Shown in pieces: positions 25,090 to 33,612 of a stretch of DNA of 64,000 nt (position 1 is the stretch's first letter; each line of letters opens with the position of its first letter). The notes under the pieces are model-generated. The model was given only the letters and a program-made list of their open reading frames with translations. It searched no databases and was not told where the DNA came from. The position numbers and the translations under genes were made by a program. The stretch comes from Desulfuromonadales bacterium (GTDB lineage Bacteria > Desulfobacterota > Desulfuromonadia > Geobacterales > Pseudopelobacteraceae): contig DUZS01000010.1 of assembly GCA_013349405.1 (NCBI GenBank), positions 1-64,000 on the forward strand, read 5' to 3'.

Positions 25090-25923
25090 CTAACCTCCCA
25101 AAACAGTTTGTGCACTGCCGCGCCGCACAAACAGGAGATTCTGATATCCAAACAGCTCACACACGACAGGACGGTATTTCGTAATCGGCAGCAGTCCGCC
25201 CGGAAGAAGGCGAAATATGTCATACCTGTCACCAAGCAATGTATAAAAGTCACGGAAAAACACCCGGCTGACCGTGTTCATCTCATTGAACTCCAGTTGA
25301 ATCATTTCCACCATTCCACATGCCAAGGACGCTGCAGCTCCCTGCAAAACCTGGTATTCATGCCCCTCGGTATCGATCTTGAGCAGCGTAATTTTCTTCA
25401 AATCGCGTTGCTGCACAAAGATATCAATAGTGCTGAGACTGACTTCAATTGCAGTTGCCGACACCTTGTGCAACCCTTCAATGACATCCCGGTAAATTGT
25501 GGCATGTTCGGTGCCGCACCCATCAGCTTCCTGCCGGTCATAGAGCTGCAACGCTCCGGTCTCAGCCCCCATCCCGGAATTGATCGCCTCAAACCCTCTT
25601 TTTTCAGCTGACAGCTGCAGCAGTGAGAATGTCGCCGGATGCGGCTCAAAGGCGTAGAGTGTTGCACCAGGGCAGACAGTCAATAATTTATTGGCATAGT
25701 TGCCCCGGTTTGCCCCCACGTCCAGAACAACCGGTTTATCATAGCGACCCAGAATCTCCGTCAGGAAGTGAGTTTCACCGCTCGTATCATCGCTCTCGGC
25801 ATTTTTTATCCCCAAGCCGCGCAAACTCAACTCCAGAAGCAGCTTATTGAACTTGAAGCAAGATGGCCGTGCGAAGAGTATTCGGTAGCAGGAGGCAATT
25901 AAATTAAACAGTTTTTCAGTCAT
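25090..25923 (-). CDS. FkbM family methyltransferase
   Basis: A 277-residue protein with the FkbM-type core: 'PVVLDVGANRGNYANKLL' (SAM loop), 'LYAFEPHPATFSLL' and 'ITLLKIDTEGHEYQVLQGA'. FkbM enzymes O-methylate small molecules and sugars; in a surface-glycan operon a sugar O-methyltransferase is most likely. It lies between the flippase gene (upstream) and a GT gene. The N-terminal 40 residues are hydrophobic in part but not a signal peptide. Confidence 0.85.
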   Translation of the reverse strand: MTEKLFNLIASCYRILFARPSCFKFNKLLLELSLRGLGIKNAESDDTSGETHFLTEILGRYDKPVVLDVGANRGNYANKLLTVCPGATLYAFEPHPATFSLLQLSAEKRGFEAINSGMGAETGALQLYDRQEADGCGTEHATIYRDVIEGLHKVSATAIEVSLSTIDIFVQQRDLKKITLLKIDTEGHEYQVLQGAAASLACGMVEMIQLEFNEMNTVSRVFFRDFYTLLGDRYDIFRLLPGGLLPITKYRPVVCELFGYQNLLFVRRGSAQTVLGG

Positions 25924-25947
25924 CGGTACCCACTTGAATCGGCGCTG

Positions 25948-27297
25948 TCACAGCCCGCGCAGATAGCGGACAAACAACAGGGACTTGATCTGGCAGAAAA
26001 AAATCGCGCGCGTCTTTGTGTGCAGCAGGTTCAAAAACACCGCTGCCAACGCCTGGGAAACCACTGTTGCCACCGCTGCCCCAATTGGGCCATAAACTGG
26101 AATCAGCCAGAGATTAAGCAGGATATTAACTGTTGCTCCGATGACGATACGCACCATAGCCAGACGAGTCAGGTTTTCTGTCAGATCCCATGGCCCTTGA
26201 GCTACGCCGTAAAAGACAAACAGCGACGCCCATATATGCACCGCCAGTACCGGACCTGCGGCTTGATAGGCAGTGCCGTACAGTGCAGTCACAATCCAGT
26301 TTGAACAGAGTGACATCGGTATGGCAATCAGTAACGAAATCCCCGCCATCAAACTGAAGAGACGGGTGATACGGCGATAATACAACTGTTCGTCCTGCTC
26401 TTTGCATTGCACTATTGTCGGGAAAACAGATGATACGACTATCATCGGAATCATGTACCATATTTCCGACAGCTTGGTTGCCGAAGCATAGATGCCGACG
26501 GCACCATTACCAGCCATGTCACCCAGCATTATCTGGTCTATTTTCATATAGATGGCTATCGACAGCCCGCTCAGGATCATCGGCCAGCTATCACTCAGCA
26601 TGTGACGACAGCGAACGAACGTACTGGACCACTCACCTATGCGATACCCGGATTTTTTGTATAAAAGCGTCATCCCGACGGCAGCGAGGATTACCTCGAG
26701 AAATGCAGCCCAGGCAAACATCTCCAGAGAGGCATGGGCAATAATGAGTCCGATTTTTATACAAACAGTCACCAGAAAGGCACCGTTTTTGGCGATCACT
26801 GTGTTACGGGATTGCATCCGTGACTGAAACCAGAAATCAATGACATCAAACGCCTGAAACACCATCCCGGCGGCAATAATTGCCACCAGCATCCTGCCGG
26901 CGGCATCACTGTTACGAAGCAAAAGAAACGATCCGAGGCAGACAAAAAAGGTACTTGCGCCGCCAACCAGCCGTAAAACAAGGGCTGAGCCGAGAATTTC
27001 CCTTGAATCGTCAGGCTTCCGGACAAGCTCCCGAATAACGATTCCGTCAAGGCCCAATGTTGCAAAGGTGGCAAAAAGAGCTACAAAAGCGGCTGAATAG
27101 CTTAACAGGCCAAATCGTTCCGGCCCGAGATAGCGAACCACCCAGATATTTACAAAAAGCCCGACCCCCATGCGGAGCACTTTGTCAAAGAACAGCCACC
27201 CGGCATTATCAATTATTTTTTGAAGAGTATGCCTCCCTTCAACCCGCTTTCGCATAAAATCAGGCAGGTATCTGAGCCATGAATGATCGGATGACAT
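25948..27297 (-). CDS. Wzx-type oligosaccharide flippase
   Basis: A 449-residue membrane protein with about 12 to 14 helices and an N-terminal 'LFFDKVLRMGVGLFVNIWVVRYLGPERFG', the polysaccharide synthesis/export (MOP/MVF) signature, with 'LGLDGIVIRELVRKP' in the second helix loop. It would flip the undecaprenol-linked repeat unit across the inner membrane. The ATG at 27297 is chosen: it overlaps the gmd stop as TGATG; a TTG at 27303 lacks a better site. No Wzy polymerase or ligase is obvious in the window unless the YfhO-like protein takes that place. Confidence 0.82.
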   Translation of the reverse strand: MSSDHSWLRYLPDFMRKRVEGRHTLQKIIDNAGWLFFDKVLRMGVGLFVNIWVVRYLGPERFGLLSYSAAFVALFATFATLGLDGIVIRELVRKPDDSREILGSALVLRLVGGASTFFVCLGSFLLLRNSDAAGRMLVAIIAAGMVFQAFDVIDFWFQSRMQSRNTVIAKNGAFLVTVCIKIGLIIAHASLEMFAWAAFLEVILAAVGMTLLYKKSGYRIGEWSSTFVRCRHMLSDSWPMILSGLSIAIYMKIDQIMLGDMAGNGAVGIYASATKLSEIWYMIPMIVVSSVFPTIVQCKEQDEQLYYRRITRLFSLMAGISLLIAIPMSLCSNWIVTALYGTAYQAAGPVLAVHIWASLFVFYGVAQGPWDLTENLTRLAMVRIVIGATVNILLNLWLIPVYGPIGAAVATVVSQALAAVFLNLLHTKTRAIFFCQIKSLLFVRYLRGL

Positions 27298-28265
27298 CAA
27301 CAACAGCGTTGTGAGGTGAACTGTTCCACCATCATTCTCACAACATCCTTCATCCCGTATTTTGCCCGCCAGCCAAGAATACGTTCCGATTTTTCCGGAT
27401 TGGCCCTGCTGACCATAATCTCCGACGGACGCAGCAGTGACGCATCACTTTCTACATGGTCGTGCCAATCGAGCCCCACACAGCGAAAAACCTCAGCGAC
27501 AAAATCCTCAAGGCGGTTTGTTTCACCGGTAGCGATCACGAAATCATCGGCTTTGTCCTGCTGAAGAATCATCCACATCGCCTCGACATACTCGGGAGCC
27601 CAGCCCCAGTCTCTGGCAATTTCAATAGTACCGAGTCTGAGTTTTTCATCGGCTCCCCGGGCAATCCGGCAGGCGCTCCGGACAATCTTCTGGGTGACAA
27701 AGCGCTCGGGACGCAAGGGGGATTCGTGGTTGAACAGTATCCCGGTGCTGGCATACAGATTATACGCTTCCCGGTAGTTGGCAATTTCCCAGAAGGCGGT
27801 GGCCTTGGCGACAGCGTACGGACTGCGCGGACGGAACGGGGTATTTTCGTCCGCCGGCTCGCCGCCGGTATTGCCGAAACATTCGCTGGAACCGGCATTA
27901 TAGAGCCGGGTCGGTCGTTTTAGGAAGCGAATCGCCTCCAGAAGATTCAATGTGCCGACACTGATACTCTCGAGTGTTTCCACCGGCTGGTCAAACGAAA
28001 GTCCAACCGAGCTCTGCCCGGCAAGATTGTATATTTCGTCAGGCTGAGCAGTAACAAGGACTTGAAGAACACTGCGAAAATCATTAAGCGCCATGGAATG
28101 AAAGCGGATCTGTTCATGAATGCCCAATGTGCCGAGATTCGTAAATGAAGCCACCTGGGCGTCTCGCGCAGAACCATGTACTTCATACCCTTTTTCGAGA
28201 AGAAACCGGGCAAGATAGGAACCATCCTGTCCCGAAATACCGCAAATAAGCGCTTTTTTTGCCAT
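27297..28265 (-). CDS. gmd: GDP-mannose 4,6-dehydratase
   Basis: A 322-residue short-chain dehydrogenase. Coenzyme loop 'ALICGISGQDGSYLARFLLEKGYEVHG', catalytic serine/threonine in 'YNAGSSECFGN' and YxxxK in 'SPYAVAKA'. The 'NHESPLRPERFVTQKI' block is diagnostic of GDP-mannose dehydratases, and 'EIARDWGWAPEYVEAMW' matches the same group. It converts GDP-mannose to GDP-4-keto-6-deoxymannose, the precursor of GDP-fucose, GDP-rhamnose and perosamine. The GDP-fucose synthase gene directly upstream (3 bases apart) shows the product is GDP-L-fucose. Confidence 0.92.
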   Translation of the reverse strand: MAKKALICGISGQDGSYLARFLLEKGYEVHGSARDAQVASFTNLGTLGIHEQIRFHSMALNDFRSVLQVLVTAQPDEIYNLAGQSSVGLSFDQPVETLESISVGTLNLLEAIRFLKRPTRLYNAGSSECFGNTGGEPADENTPFRPRSPYAVAKATAFWEIANYREAYNLYASTGILFNHESPLRPERFVTQKIVRSACRIARGADEKLRLGTIEIARDWGWAPEYVEAMWMILQQDKADDFVIATGETNRLEDFVAEVFRCVGLDWHDHVESDASLLRPSEIMVSRANPEKSERILGWRAKYGMKDVVRMMVEQFTSQRCC

Positions 28266-28268
28266 ACG

Positions 28269-29240
28269 TTACTCTCCGGGGTGATAGCAGTCCAAAAACC
28301 ACCGGTATGCCCCGGCGATGCCATCCCGCAATGCCACCGTATGCTGCCATCCCAGAGCATGGATACGCGAGGAATCAGCCAGTTTACGCGGTGTACCATC
28401 CGGCTTGTCCCTGTCAAAAACCAGTGTTCCTGAAAAACCGACCACATCCTGCACCAGCAACGCCAGATCACGGATACTTATTTCCTGACCGGAGCCAATA
28501 TTAATGAGAGCCGGTGCACCGGGATCATTCAAAAGGGCCTCATAGCGGCTGTCGTCGAGGTTCATGAGAAACAGACACGCAGCAGCGAGATCATCAACCT
28601 GAAGAAATTCACGCAGTGGTGTGCCGCTGCCCCATATCGTCACAGAAGTGTCGCCACGCTGCTTTGCTTCGTGAAACTTGCGGATCATTGCAGGGAGCAC
28701 ATGCGATTTTTCAAGATCAAAATTATCGTTGGGGCCATAGAGGTTATTCGGCATGGCGGAGAGGTACTTTGTGCCGTACTGTTGGTTGTAGGAGCGACAT
28801 TGATAGATACCGGCAATTTTTGCGATGGCGTAGGCATCATTGGTCGGTTCGAGCGGTCCGGTCAGGAGATGTTCCTCTTTCATCGGCTGCGGGGCAAATT
28901 TGGGATAAATGCAGGTACTGCCGAGAAAGAGGATACGTGTGACACCATGTACCCGGGAGCTGTGAATGATGTTGTTCTGAATCATCAGGTTGTCATGAAT
29001 AAATTCGCCCTTGAAGCTGCTGTTGGCGATGATCCCCCCAACCCGTGCCGCAGCAAGAAAGACGTATTCCGGCTGCTGCTCACGAAAAAAATCCTCGACC
29101 GCCTGCTGGCTGCAGAGATCAAGTTCAATGCGCGACCGGAGCAATAAATTGGTATAGCCTTGGGCCTGAAGTGCTCTCACAATGGCCGAACCAACCATGC
29201 CACGATGACCGGCAACAAAAATTTTCGCACTGTTTTTCAT
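28269..29240 (-). CDS. fcl: GDP-L-fucose synthase
   Basis: A 323-residue epimerase/reductase, the usual length for the family. Coenzyme loop 'IFVAGHRGMVGSAIVRALQ'; 'FLAAARVGGI' and 'FLGSTCIYPKFAPQPM' with the YxxxK-type pair in 'DAYAIAKIAG'. It converts GDP-4-keto-6-deoxymannose into GDP-L-fucose. The ATG at 29240 (MKNSAKIFVAG) has GGAGAAAA about 10 bases upstream; earlier in-frame starts lack a site and would lengthen it past family size. It lies 4 bases after the DUF190 gene, which ties the polysaccharide genes to nikR-crcB-DUF190 in transcription. Confidence 0.92.
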   Translation of the reverse strand: MKNSAKIFVAGHRGMVGSAIVRALQAQGYTNLLLRSRIELDLCSQQAVEDFFREQQPEYVFLAAARVGGIIANSSFKGEFIHDNLMIQNNIIHSSRVHGVTRILFLGSTCIYPKFAPQPMKEEHLLTGPLEPTNDAYAIAKIAGIYQCRSYNQQYGTKYLSAMPNNLYGPNDNFDLEKSHVLPAMIRKFHEAKQRGDTSVTIWGSGTPLREFLQVDDLAAACLFLMNLDDSRYEALLNDPGAPALINIGSGQEISIRDLALLVQDVVGFSGTLVFDRDKPDGTPRKLADSSRIHALGWQHTVALRDGIAGAYRWFLDCYHPGE

Positions 29241-29244
29241 AAAA

Positions 29245-29646
29245 TCAGTTTTCTCCATTTTCTGTAGTGCGCTGCAAGCAGGAGCAGCGGTCAGCCTCAC
29301 ACCCCTGCGCGGTCGCATGGCTGTAACGGATAACAGTTATCTTCTCCAGCGTAATCATACCGCCAGCCATCATCGCATCAATTCCCGGCATAACGGCATT
29401 AATCTTTTCCGGACAATCAACCACCTCAACAACAAGCGGCAGTTTGGCAGAAAGATCCAGTAATTTCTGAGTGTGCATGACCCGGTTCGCACCAAACCCG
29501 CACACACCGCGCAGTACGGTCGCACCGGCAAACCCCTCGCGCCGCAGCAACTCCATCAGGGCCTCATAGAGCGGCTTATGCTCGTAGCGATCTCCCTCGC
29601 CGATAAAAATCCGCATCAATACCTGTTCACCGGTCATTTTTCTCAT
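29245..29646 (-). CDS. DUF190 protein (fluoride channel-associated)
   Basis: A 133-residue protein: 'LMRIFIGEGDRYEHKPLYEALMELLRREGFAGATVLRGVCGFG' spans the whole DUF190 core, a ferredoxin-like fold related to PII proteins. DUF190 genes very often sit beside crcB, so a role in fluoride response or channel control is likely. The C-terminal tail has four cysteines near 'GCEADRCSCL', which is not general in the family and might bind a metal. AAGGA precedes the start by 7 bases; it begins 9 bases after crcB. Confidence 0.85.
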   Translation of the reverse strand: MRKMTGEQVLMRIFIGEGDRYEHKPLYEALMELLRREGFAGATVLRGVCGFGANRVMHTQKLLDLSAKLPLVVEVVDCPEKINAVMPGIDAMMAGGMITLEKITVIRYSHATAQGCEADRCSCLQRTTENGEN

Positions 29647-29655
29647 ATATATTCC

Positions 29656-30033
29656 TTATCCCAATGTGCGAACAGTGACAATCCCCAGCCAGGTAAACAG
29701 CAGGCAGACAGCAACACTGCCGGCTATATTGGCACATGCAACCAGAAACCGGCCATCTTCAAGGAGCGCGAATGTTTCATAGCTGAACGTTGAAAATGTT
29801 GTCAAGCCGCCAAGAAAGCCGACGGTCAGACCCAAACGCAGGGTATCGGAGATAAGCGTGCTGCGCATACCGATTTCCATGATCAACCCGATCAAATACG
29901 CCCCGATGATATTGACGGCAAAAGTGCCATACGGAAAAGCCCGTCCCAACAGACTATAAACCCATCCCGACAGATAAAAACGGGTAAGTCCGCCACCAGC
30001 ACAGAACAGGGCTATTGTCACAGCTGTTTTCAT
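29656..30033 (-). CDS. crcB: fluoride channel CrcB/Fluc
   Basis: A 125-residue protein with four hydrophobic helices. The family motifs are present: N-terminal 'GGGLTRFYLSGWVY', 'FPYGTFAVNIIGAYLIG' and 'TVGFLGGLTTFSTFSYET', with the phenylalanine and asparagine that line the fluoride pore. It forms a dual-topology dimer that lets F- leave the cell. No fluoride riboswitch motif was seen ahead of it, so its control may be through nikR, 18 bases upstream, and whatever drives that gene. GGAGG lies upstream of the ATG. Confidence 0.9.
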   Translation of the reverse strand: MKTAVTIALFCAGGGLTRFYLSGWVYSLLGRAFPYGTFAVNIIGAYLIGLIMEIGMRSTLISDTLRLGLTVGFLGGLTTFSTFSYETFALLEDGRFLVACANIAGSVAVCLLFTWLGIVTVRTLG

Positions 30034-30051
30034 GGGCTGGCCTCCACGTAA

Positions 30052-30468
30052 CTAGAGATCCTCACCGGTGGTCGTCAGTACCAGCTTGCCATGTTTGACG
30101 CCTTTGACACTGATGAGTTCGTTGGCAATCTGTTTTACCACCAGTACCGTGCCGCGAACAACCAGTACTTCAAGGCAGTTATGGGCATCAAGATGCACAT
30201 GCAGAGCCGAAATTATCTGATCATGATGAGCATGCTGGTGGTCGGTCAATTTATCGGCAAGATCACGGACATGATGATTATACACGAGCGTTACCGTGCC
30301 GACTGCTTCCTGATCTTCAGCACCGCACCGTTCTTCAACGAGCGACGCCCGGATCAGGTCACGGATTGCCTCGGAACGATTCATATAACTCTTCTGCTCT
30401 ATCAACTGATCGAAATTCTGCAGCAGCTTTTCATCCAGTGAAATACCAAATCGTACCGTTTGTCCCAC
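30052..30468 (-). CDS. nikR: nickel-responsive transcriptional repressor NikR
   Basis: A 138-residue protein: an N-terminal ribbon-helix-helix DNA-binding domain (about 1-50, '[22 protein letters not shown]' region with RSEAIRDLI) and a C-terminal ACT-like metal domain with '[19 protein letters not shown]' and [17 protein letters not shown]. The nickel ligands H, H and C of HxH...C are in HVHLDAHNC and the fourth is the histidine in QHAHHD, matching NikR. It is divergent from the ECF transporter genes, so it probably represses them under high nickel. The same-strand genes crcB and DUF190 follow. No SmtB or ArsR features. Confidence 0.93.
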   Translation of the reverse strand: MGQTVRFGISLDEKLLQNFDQLIEQKSYMNRSEAIRDLIRASLVEERCGAEDQEAVGTVTLVYNHHVRDLADKLTDHQHAHHDQIISALHVHLDAHNCLEVLVVRGTVLVVKQIANELISVKGVKHGKLVLTTTGEDL

Positions 30469-30522
30469 GCACTCTCCTCCTTGTTCCTGTCAGATCGGCT
30501 GCATCCTAGCCGATTTTATTAT

Positions 30523-30564
30523 AAATGTCACGAACCTGAATAACCTTACTTTTTCGTGTGATTT
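30523..30564. promoter_or_regulatory. possible NikR operator between nikR and the ECF genes
   Basis: AAATGTCACGA at 30523-30533 and TCGTGTGATTT at 30554-30564 form an imperfect inverted repeat (9 of 11 positions) separated by 20 bases. Further on, GTGTTAC at 30576-30582 matches the half-site reported for NikR in delta-proteobacteria, but its partner is poor. The position between the divergent genes fits an operator, but the spacing is longer than in the Escherichia coli nik site, so confidence is low. Confidence 0.3.
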
Positions 30565-30613
30565 TATTTTATTATGTGTTACAGATTCCGCTCTCGTGAA
30601 AGGAAAAAACAGG

Positions 30614-31426
30614 ATGATATCCATCAATACTGCGGTCATCGACTTAAAGCGCCTGGAACTGATGGCTGGCGGCAACTCACCAATTCACGCCCTTGATGCA
30701 CGTGCGAAGGTACTGGTAACTTTCGTATTCATCGTTGCCGTCGTTTCATACGGAAGATATGAACTTGCCCGCCTGATACCATTCTGTATCTTCCCGGCAG
30801 TTATTATTGCACTCGCTGACCTGCCTGCGCTCTTTCTTGCCCGTAAAATTGCGCTAATCTGTCCCTTTATCGCCATGATTGGATTTTTCAACCCTGTTTT
30901 TGATCAGACTGAACTGTTTCGGTTGGGCCATGTCGTTATAACTGGCGGGTGGATTTCTCTTGTCTCACTCATCATCCGCTCACTCCTGACTGTCGGGGCG
31001 GCGTTCATTCTGATTGGAACCACCGGGTTTGCCGCGCTCTGCCAGGCGCTTGAACGTTTGGGCATCCCGCAGCTCTTTACCGTGCAGTTGCTGTTCCTGT
31101 ATCGTTATATTTTTGTACTCGCCGATGAAACCTGCAGGGCATCACGAGCTCGAGAGCTTCGTTCGTGCGATAAAAAGGGGCTGGGGGTTGTCAGCTTCAG
31201 TTCGCTTGTGGGGCACCTGCTGCTGCGCACCTGGCAGCAGGCAGTACGGATTCATAGCGCCATGCTGGCACGCGGCTTCGTCGGACAGTTTCATGCGCGT
31301 CGTCAATCGCGCTTCGGGGTTGCCGAATTCTGCTTTGTACTCGGCTGGTCATCACTCTTTATGACTCTGCGCCTGTTTGATATTTCAGGAATGATCGGGA
31401 AAATGGTTACCGGGATATTCCCATGA
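30614..31426 (+). CDS. cbiQ: ECF-type cobalt/nickel transporter, T component
   Basis: A 270-residue membrane protein with five or six helices, of the CbiQ/NikQ family: N-terminal 'SPIHALDARAKVLVTFVFIV' is the family start signature, and the coupling helices carry 'ASRARELRS' and 'GLVGHLLLRTW...RIHSAMLARGF'-like motifs (SRA and ARG), which contact the ATPase. The start chosen is ATG at 30614, 8 bases after AAAGGA; a GTG at 30596 is in frame but lacks a site. It couples ATP hydrolysis to the S component. No cbiM/nikM gene is next to it, so the S component must lie elsewhere or be absent. Confidence 0.85.
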   Translation: MISINTAVIDLKRLELMAGGNSPIHALDARAKVLVTFVFIVAVVSYGRYELARLIPFCIFPAVIIALADLPALFLARKIALICPFIAMIGFFNPVFDQTELFRLGHVVITGGWISLVSLIIRSLLTVGAAFILIGTTGFAALCQALERLGIPQLFTVQLLFLYRYIFVLADETCRASRARELRSCDKKGLGVVSFSSLVGHLLLRTWQQAVRIHSAMLARGFVGQFHARRQSRFGVAEFCFVLGWSSLFMTLRLFDISGMIGKMVTGIFP

Positions 31427-32193
31427 GTCATCACATCGTTGAGGTGATACATCTGCAGCACATATATCCTGACGGCACTATCGCCATCAGGGATGTCTCT
31501 TTTCGTATCACCCATGGTGAATCAGTCGCAATTATCGGTGCCAACGGCGCCGGCAAATCAACACTTCTCCAGCACCTGAACGGCTGCCTCGAAGCGACCT
31601 CCGGACAGGTCAGGATTGGCGATACGCTGCTGTCAAAAGGGACACTGCCCGACATTCGCCGTACCGTCGGCATGGTTTTTCAAAATCCTGATGATCAGCT
31701 TTTCATGCCGACAGTTTTTGACGATGTCGCATTCGGCCCTCTCAACCTTGGTCTGGTCGGGACAGAGGTCGAGAAGAGGGTTATGGATGCACTCATCCAG
31801 GTTGGCGCCGCACACTTGCGTGCCAAGCCGCCGTACCACCTTTCCGGCGGAGAGAAAAAGAGGGTCGCCATCGCCACAGTACTTGCCATGACACCAGATA
31901 TTCTGGTTCTGGACGAACCGGTCAGCGGGCTTGATCCCTTTGCGCGGCGTCAAATAATGACGATATTACAGGAGTTTAACCACACGAAAATTTTCACTAC
32001 GCACGATCTCAACATGGTGCTGGAACTCTGCCAGAGAACTATAATTCTGCACGAAGGTGAAATTATGGCCGATGGGCCGACCGGAGATATATTTCAGAAT
32101 GACGTGTTGCTCGCAGCCTGTCACCTCGAAAAGCCGTTTGCCCTGCAGCTATGTCCCGCCTGCACCGGAGCTGCAGGCGCTATAAAACCCTGA
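31423..32193 (+). CDS. cbiO: ECF-type cobalt/nickel transporter, ATPase component
   Basis: A 256-residue ABC ATPase. Walker A 'IIGANGAGKSTLLQHL', Q-loop 'VFQNPDDQLF' (the QNPDDQLF form is characteristic of ECF ATPases), signature 'HLSGGEKKRVAIA', Walker B 'DILVLDEPVSGLDPFA' and the H-loop histidine in 'KIFTTHDLNMV'. It overlaps the end of the T component by 4 bases (ATGA). A final 'LCPACTG' tail is a possible metal site. It powers uptake of nickel or cobalt and is probably controlled by the divergent nikR. Confidence 0.88.
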   Translation: MSHHIVEVIHLQHIYPDGTIAIRDVSFRITHGESVAIIGANGAGKSTLLQHLNGCLEATSGQVRIGDTLLSKGTLPDIRRTVGMVFQNPDDQLFMPTVFDDVAFGPLNLGLVGTEVEKRVMDALIQVGAAHLRAKPPYHLSGGEKKRVAIATVLAMTPDILVLDEPVSGLDPFARRQIMTILQEFNHTKIFTTHDLNMVLELCQRTIILHEGEIMADGPTGDIFQNDVLLAACHLEKPFALQLCPACTGAAGAIKP

Positions 32194-32214
32194 CAGGAAC
32201 ACTGTACAGGGCTT
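32188..32214 (+). terminator. possible terminator after the ECF operon
   Basis: CCCTGACAG at 32188-32196 pairs with CTGTACAGGG at 32202-32211 with one bulge, around a GAACA loop. The left arm overlaps the cbiO stop. The downstream T-tract is weak (CTTTATATT); on the opposite strand a TTTT follows. It may serve both this operon and the convergent regulator gene that ends at 32239. Confidence 0.4.
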
Positions 32215-32238
32215 TATATTCTCAAGCAGATGGTATGT

Positions 32239-33612
32239 TTATTTTAAATAGCCAAACTTCTTCATCCGGTAGCGGAAGGCGTCAATGCCCAGATTCAGTT
32301 TTTTAGCCGCCTTTGACTGGTTCCATTCCGTAACTTCAAGCGCCTGACGGATAAGATCTCTTTCAACTTCTTCAATATCGATACCTTCGGGCGGCAGTCG
32401 GAACGACGATGCCGACTCTCCCGCTGGAACAGATGTTTTGGCAACTATTTCCAGCGGCAGATGCTCCAGCAGCAACGTATCGTTATTACCGAGTATTATT
32501 GCCCGTTCGATGACATTTTTCAGCTCCCTGATATTGCCGGGCCAGTTGTATTCAGTCAGCATACGTTCCGCCATGCTGTCAATACCCTGAACTTTTTTAT
32601 TGAAGTCTCGATTAAACAAACTGATAAAATGACTCGCAAGCGGGATGATATCATCTTTGCGCTCACGCAGTGACGGAAGCATTATCGGGATTACCTGCAG
32701 ACGGTAATAGAGGTCATTACGAAATGTTCTTTCTTCAATTGATTTGTGAAGATCTTTGTTTGTTGCCGAGATTATTCTCACATCAACCGTGAAAACACGC
32801 CCGCCGCCAATTCTCCTGAATGAACGGTCCTCAAGGAAACGGAGCAGCTTTGCCTGCATTCCCATTTCCATGTCCCCAATTTCGTCGAGAAAGACGGTCC
32901 CGCCATCAGCTAATTCAAACAACCCTTTTTTGTTGGCCTTCGCATCGGTAAAGGCACCCTTCTCATGGCCGAACAGCTCACTTTCCAGCAGAGAAGCGGG
33001 GACGGCAGCACAGTTGATGGCAATGAACGGTTTTTCAGCACGATTAGAACTGTAGTGTATCCATTTTGCAACCAGTTCCTTTCCGGTACCTGATTCACCC
33101 TGTACCAGAACCGTAGAAGCCTCACTCCGGGCAACTTTGTCAAGTACATCCATCAGGGACCTGACATGCCGGCTGTTACCGATAATATTCGGCGGACCGT
33201 TTTTCTTTGTTTCTGTGCGCAACCGGACAACTTCCTGCTTAAGGTCGGAAGAATCGAGCGCTTTTCTGACAACAATTGACAGCTCTTCGAGGTTGAACGG
33301 TTTGCTGACATAGTCATATGCACCGAGTCGCATCGCCTTGACGGCGTTTTCAAGACCGCTGTTAGCCGTAACCATGATGACAATGATATCTTCATCATGC
33401 TCTTTAATCTTTTCCAGGACATCGATTCCGCTAATACCCGGCAGCTGAATATCAAGCAGAACCAGGTCCGGCTGTTCCTCACGGACAAGACGCAATGCGT
33501 CTTCGCCGGCTCCTGCCGAGATAACCTCGTACCCTTGCTTTTTAAGATTTTGCTCAAGTGACCAACGAATGAGATGCTCGTCATCAACGACCAATAGTTT
33601 ATTTTGTTTCAA
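32239..33612 (-). CDS. NtrC-like sigma-54-dependent response regulator
   Basis: A 457-residue activator. Receiver (about 1-125) with 'DLVLLDIQLPG' phospho-acceptor and KPFN; AAA+ domain (about 145-375) with Walker A 'GESGTGKEL', the sigma-54 loop as GAFTDA (in 'GHEKGAFTDAKANKKG') and 'FLDEIGDME'; C-terminal Fis-type helix-turn-helix 'WNQSKAAKKLNLGIDAFRYRMKKFG'. The kinase gene upstream overlaps its start by 4 bases, so it is the kinase's partner. It probably activates sigma-54 promoters of genes tied to the haem sensor, which are not identified. Confidence 0.9.
   Translation of the reverse strand: MKQNKLLVVDDEHLIRWSLEQNLKKQGYEVISAGAGEDALRLVREEQPDLVLLDIQLPGISGIDVLEKIKEHDEDIIVIMVTANSGLENAVKAMRLGAYDYVSKPFNLEELSIVVRKALDSSDLKQEVVRLRTETKKNGPPNIIGNSRHVRSLMDVLDKVARSEASTVLVQGESGTGKELVAKWIHYSSNRAEKPFIAINCAAVPASLLESELFGHEKGAFTDAKANKKGLFELADGGTVFLDEIGDMEMGMQAKLLRFLEDRSFRRIGGGRVFTVDVRIISATNKDLHKSIEERTFRNDLYYRLQVIPIMLPSLRERKDDIIPLASHFISLFNRDFNKKVQGIDSMAERMLTEYNWPGNIRELKNVIERAIILGNNDTLLLEHLPLEIVAKTSVPAGESASSFRLPPEGIDIEEVERDLIRQALEVTEWNQSKAAKKLNLGIDAFRYRMKKFGYLK

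Noticed and set aside
29640-30060. Fluoride riboswitch ahead of crcB
   Set aside because: The gap from nikR is only 18 bases and the conserved riboswitch core was not found ahead of crcB or nikR.
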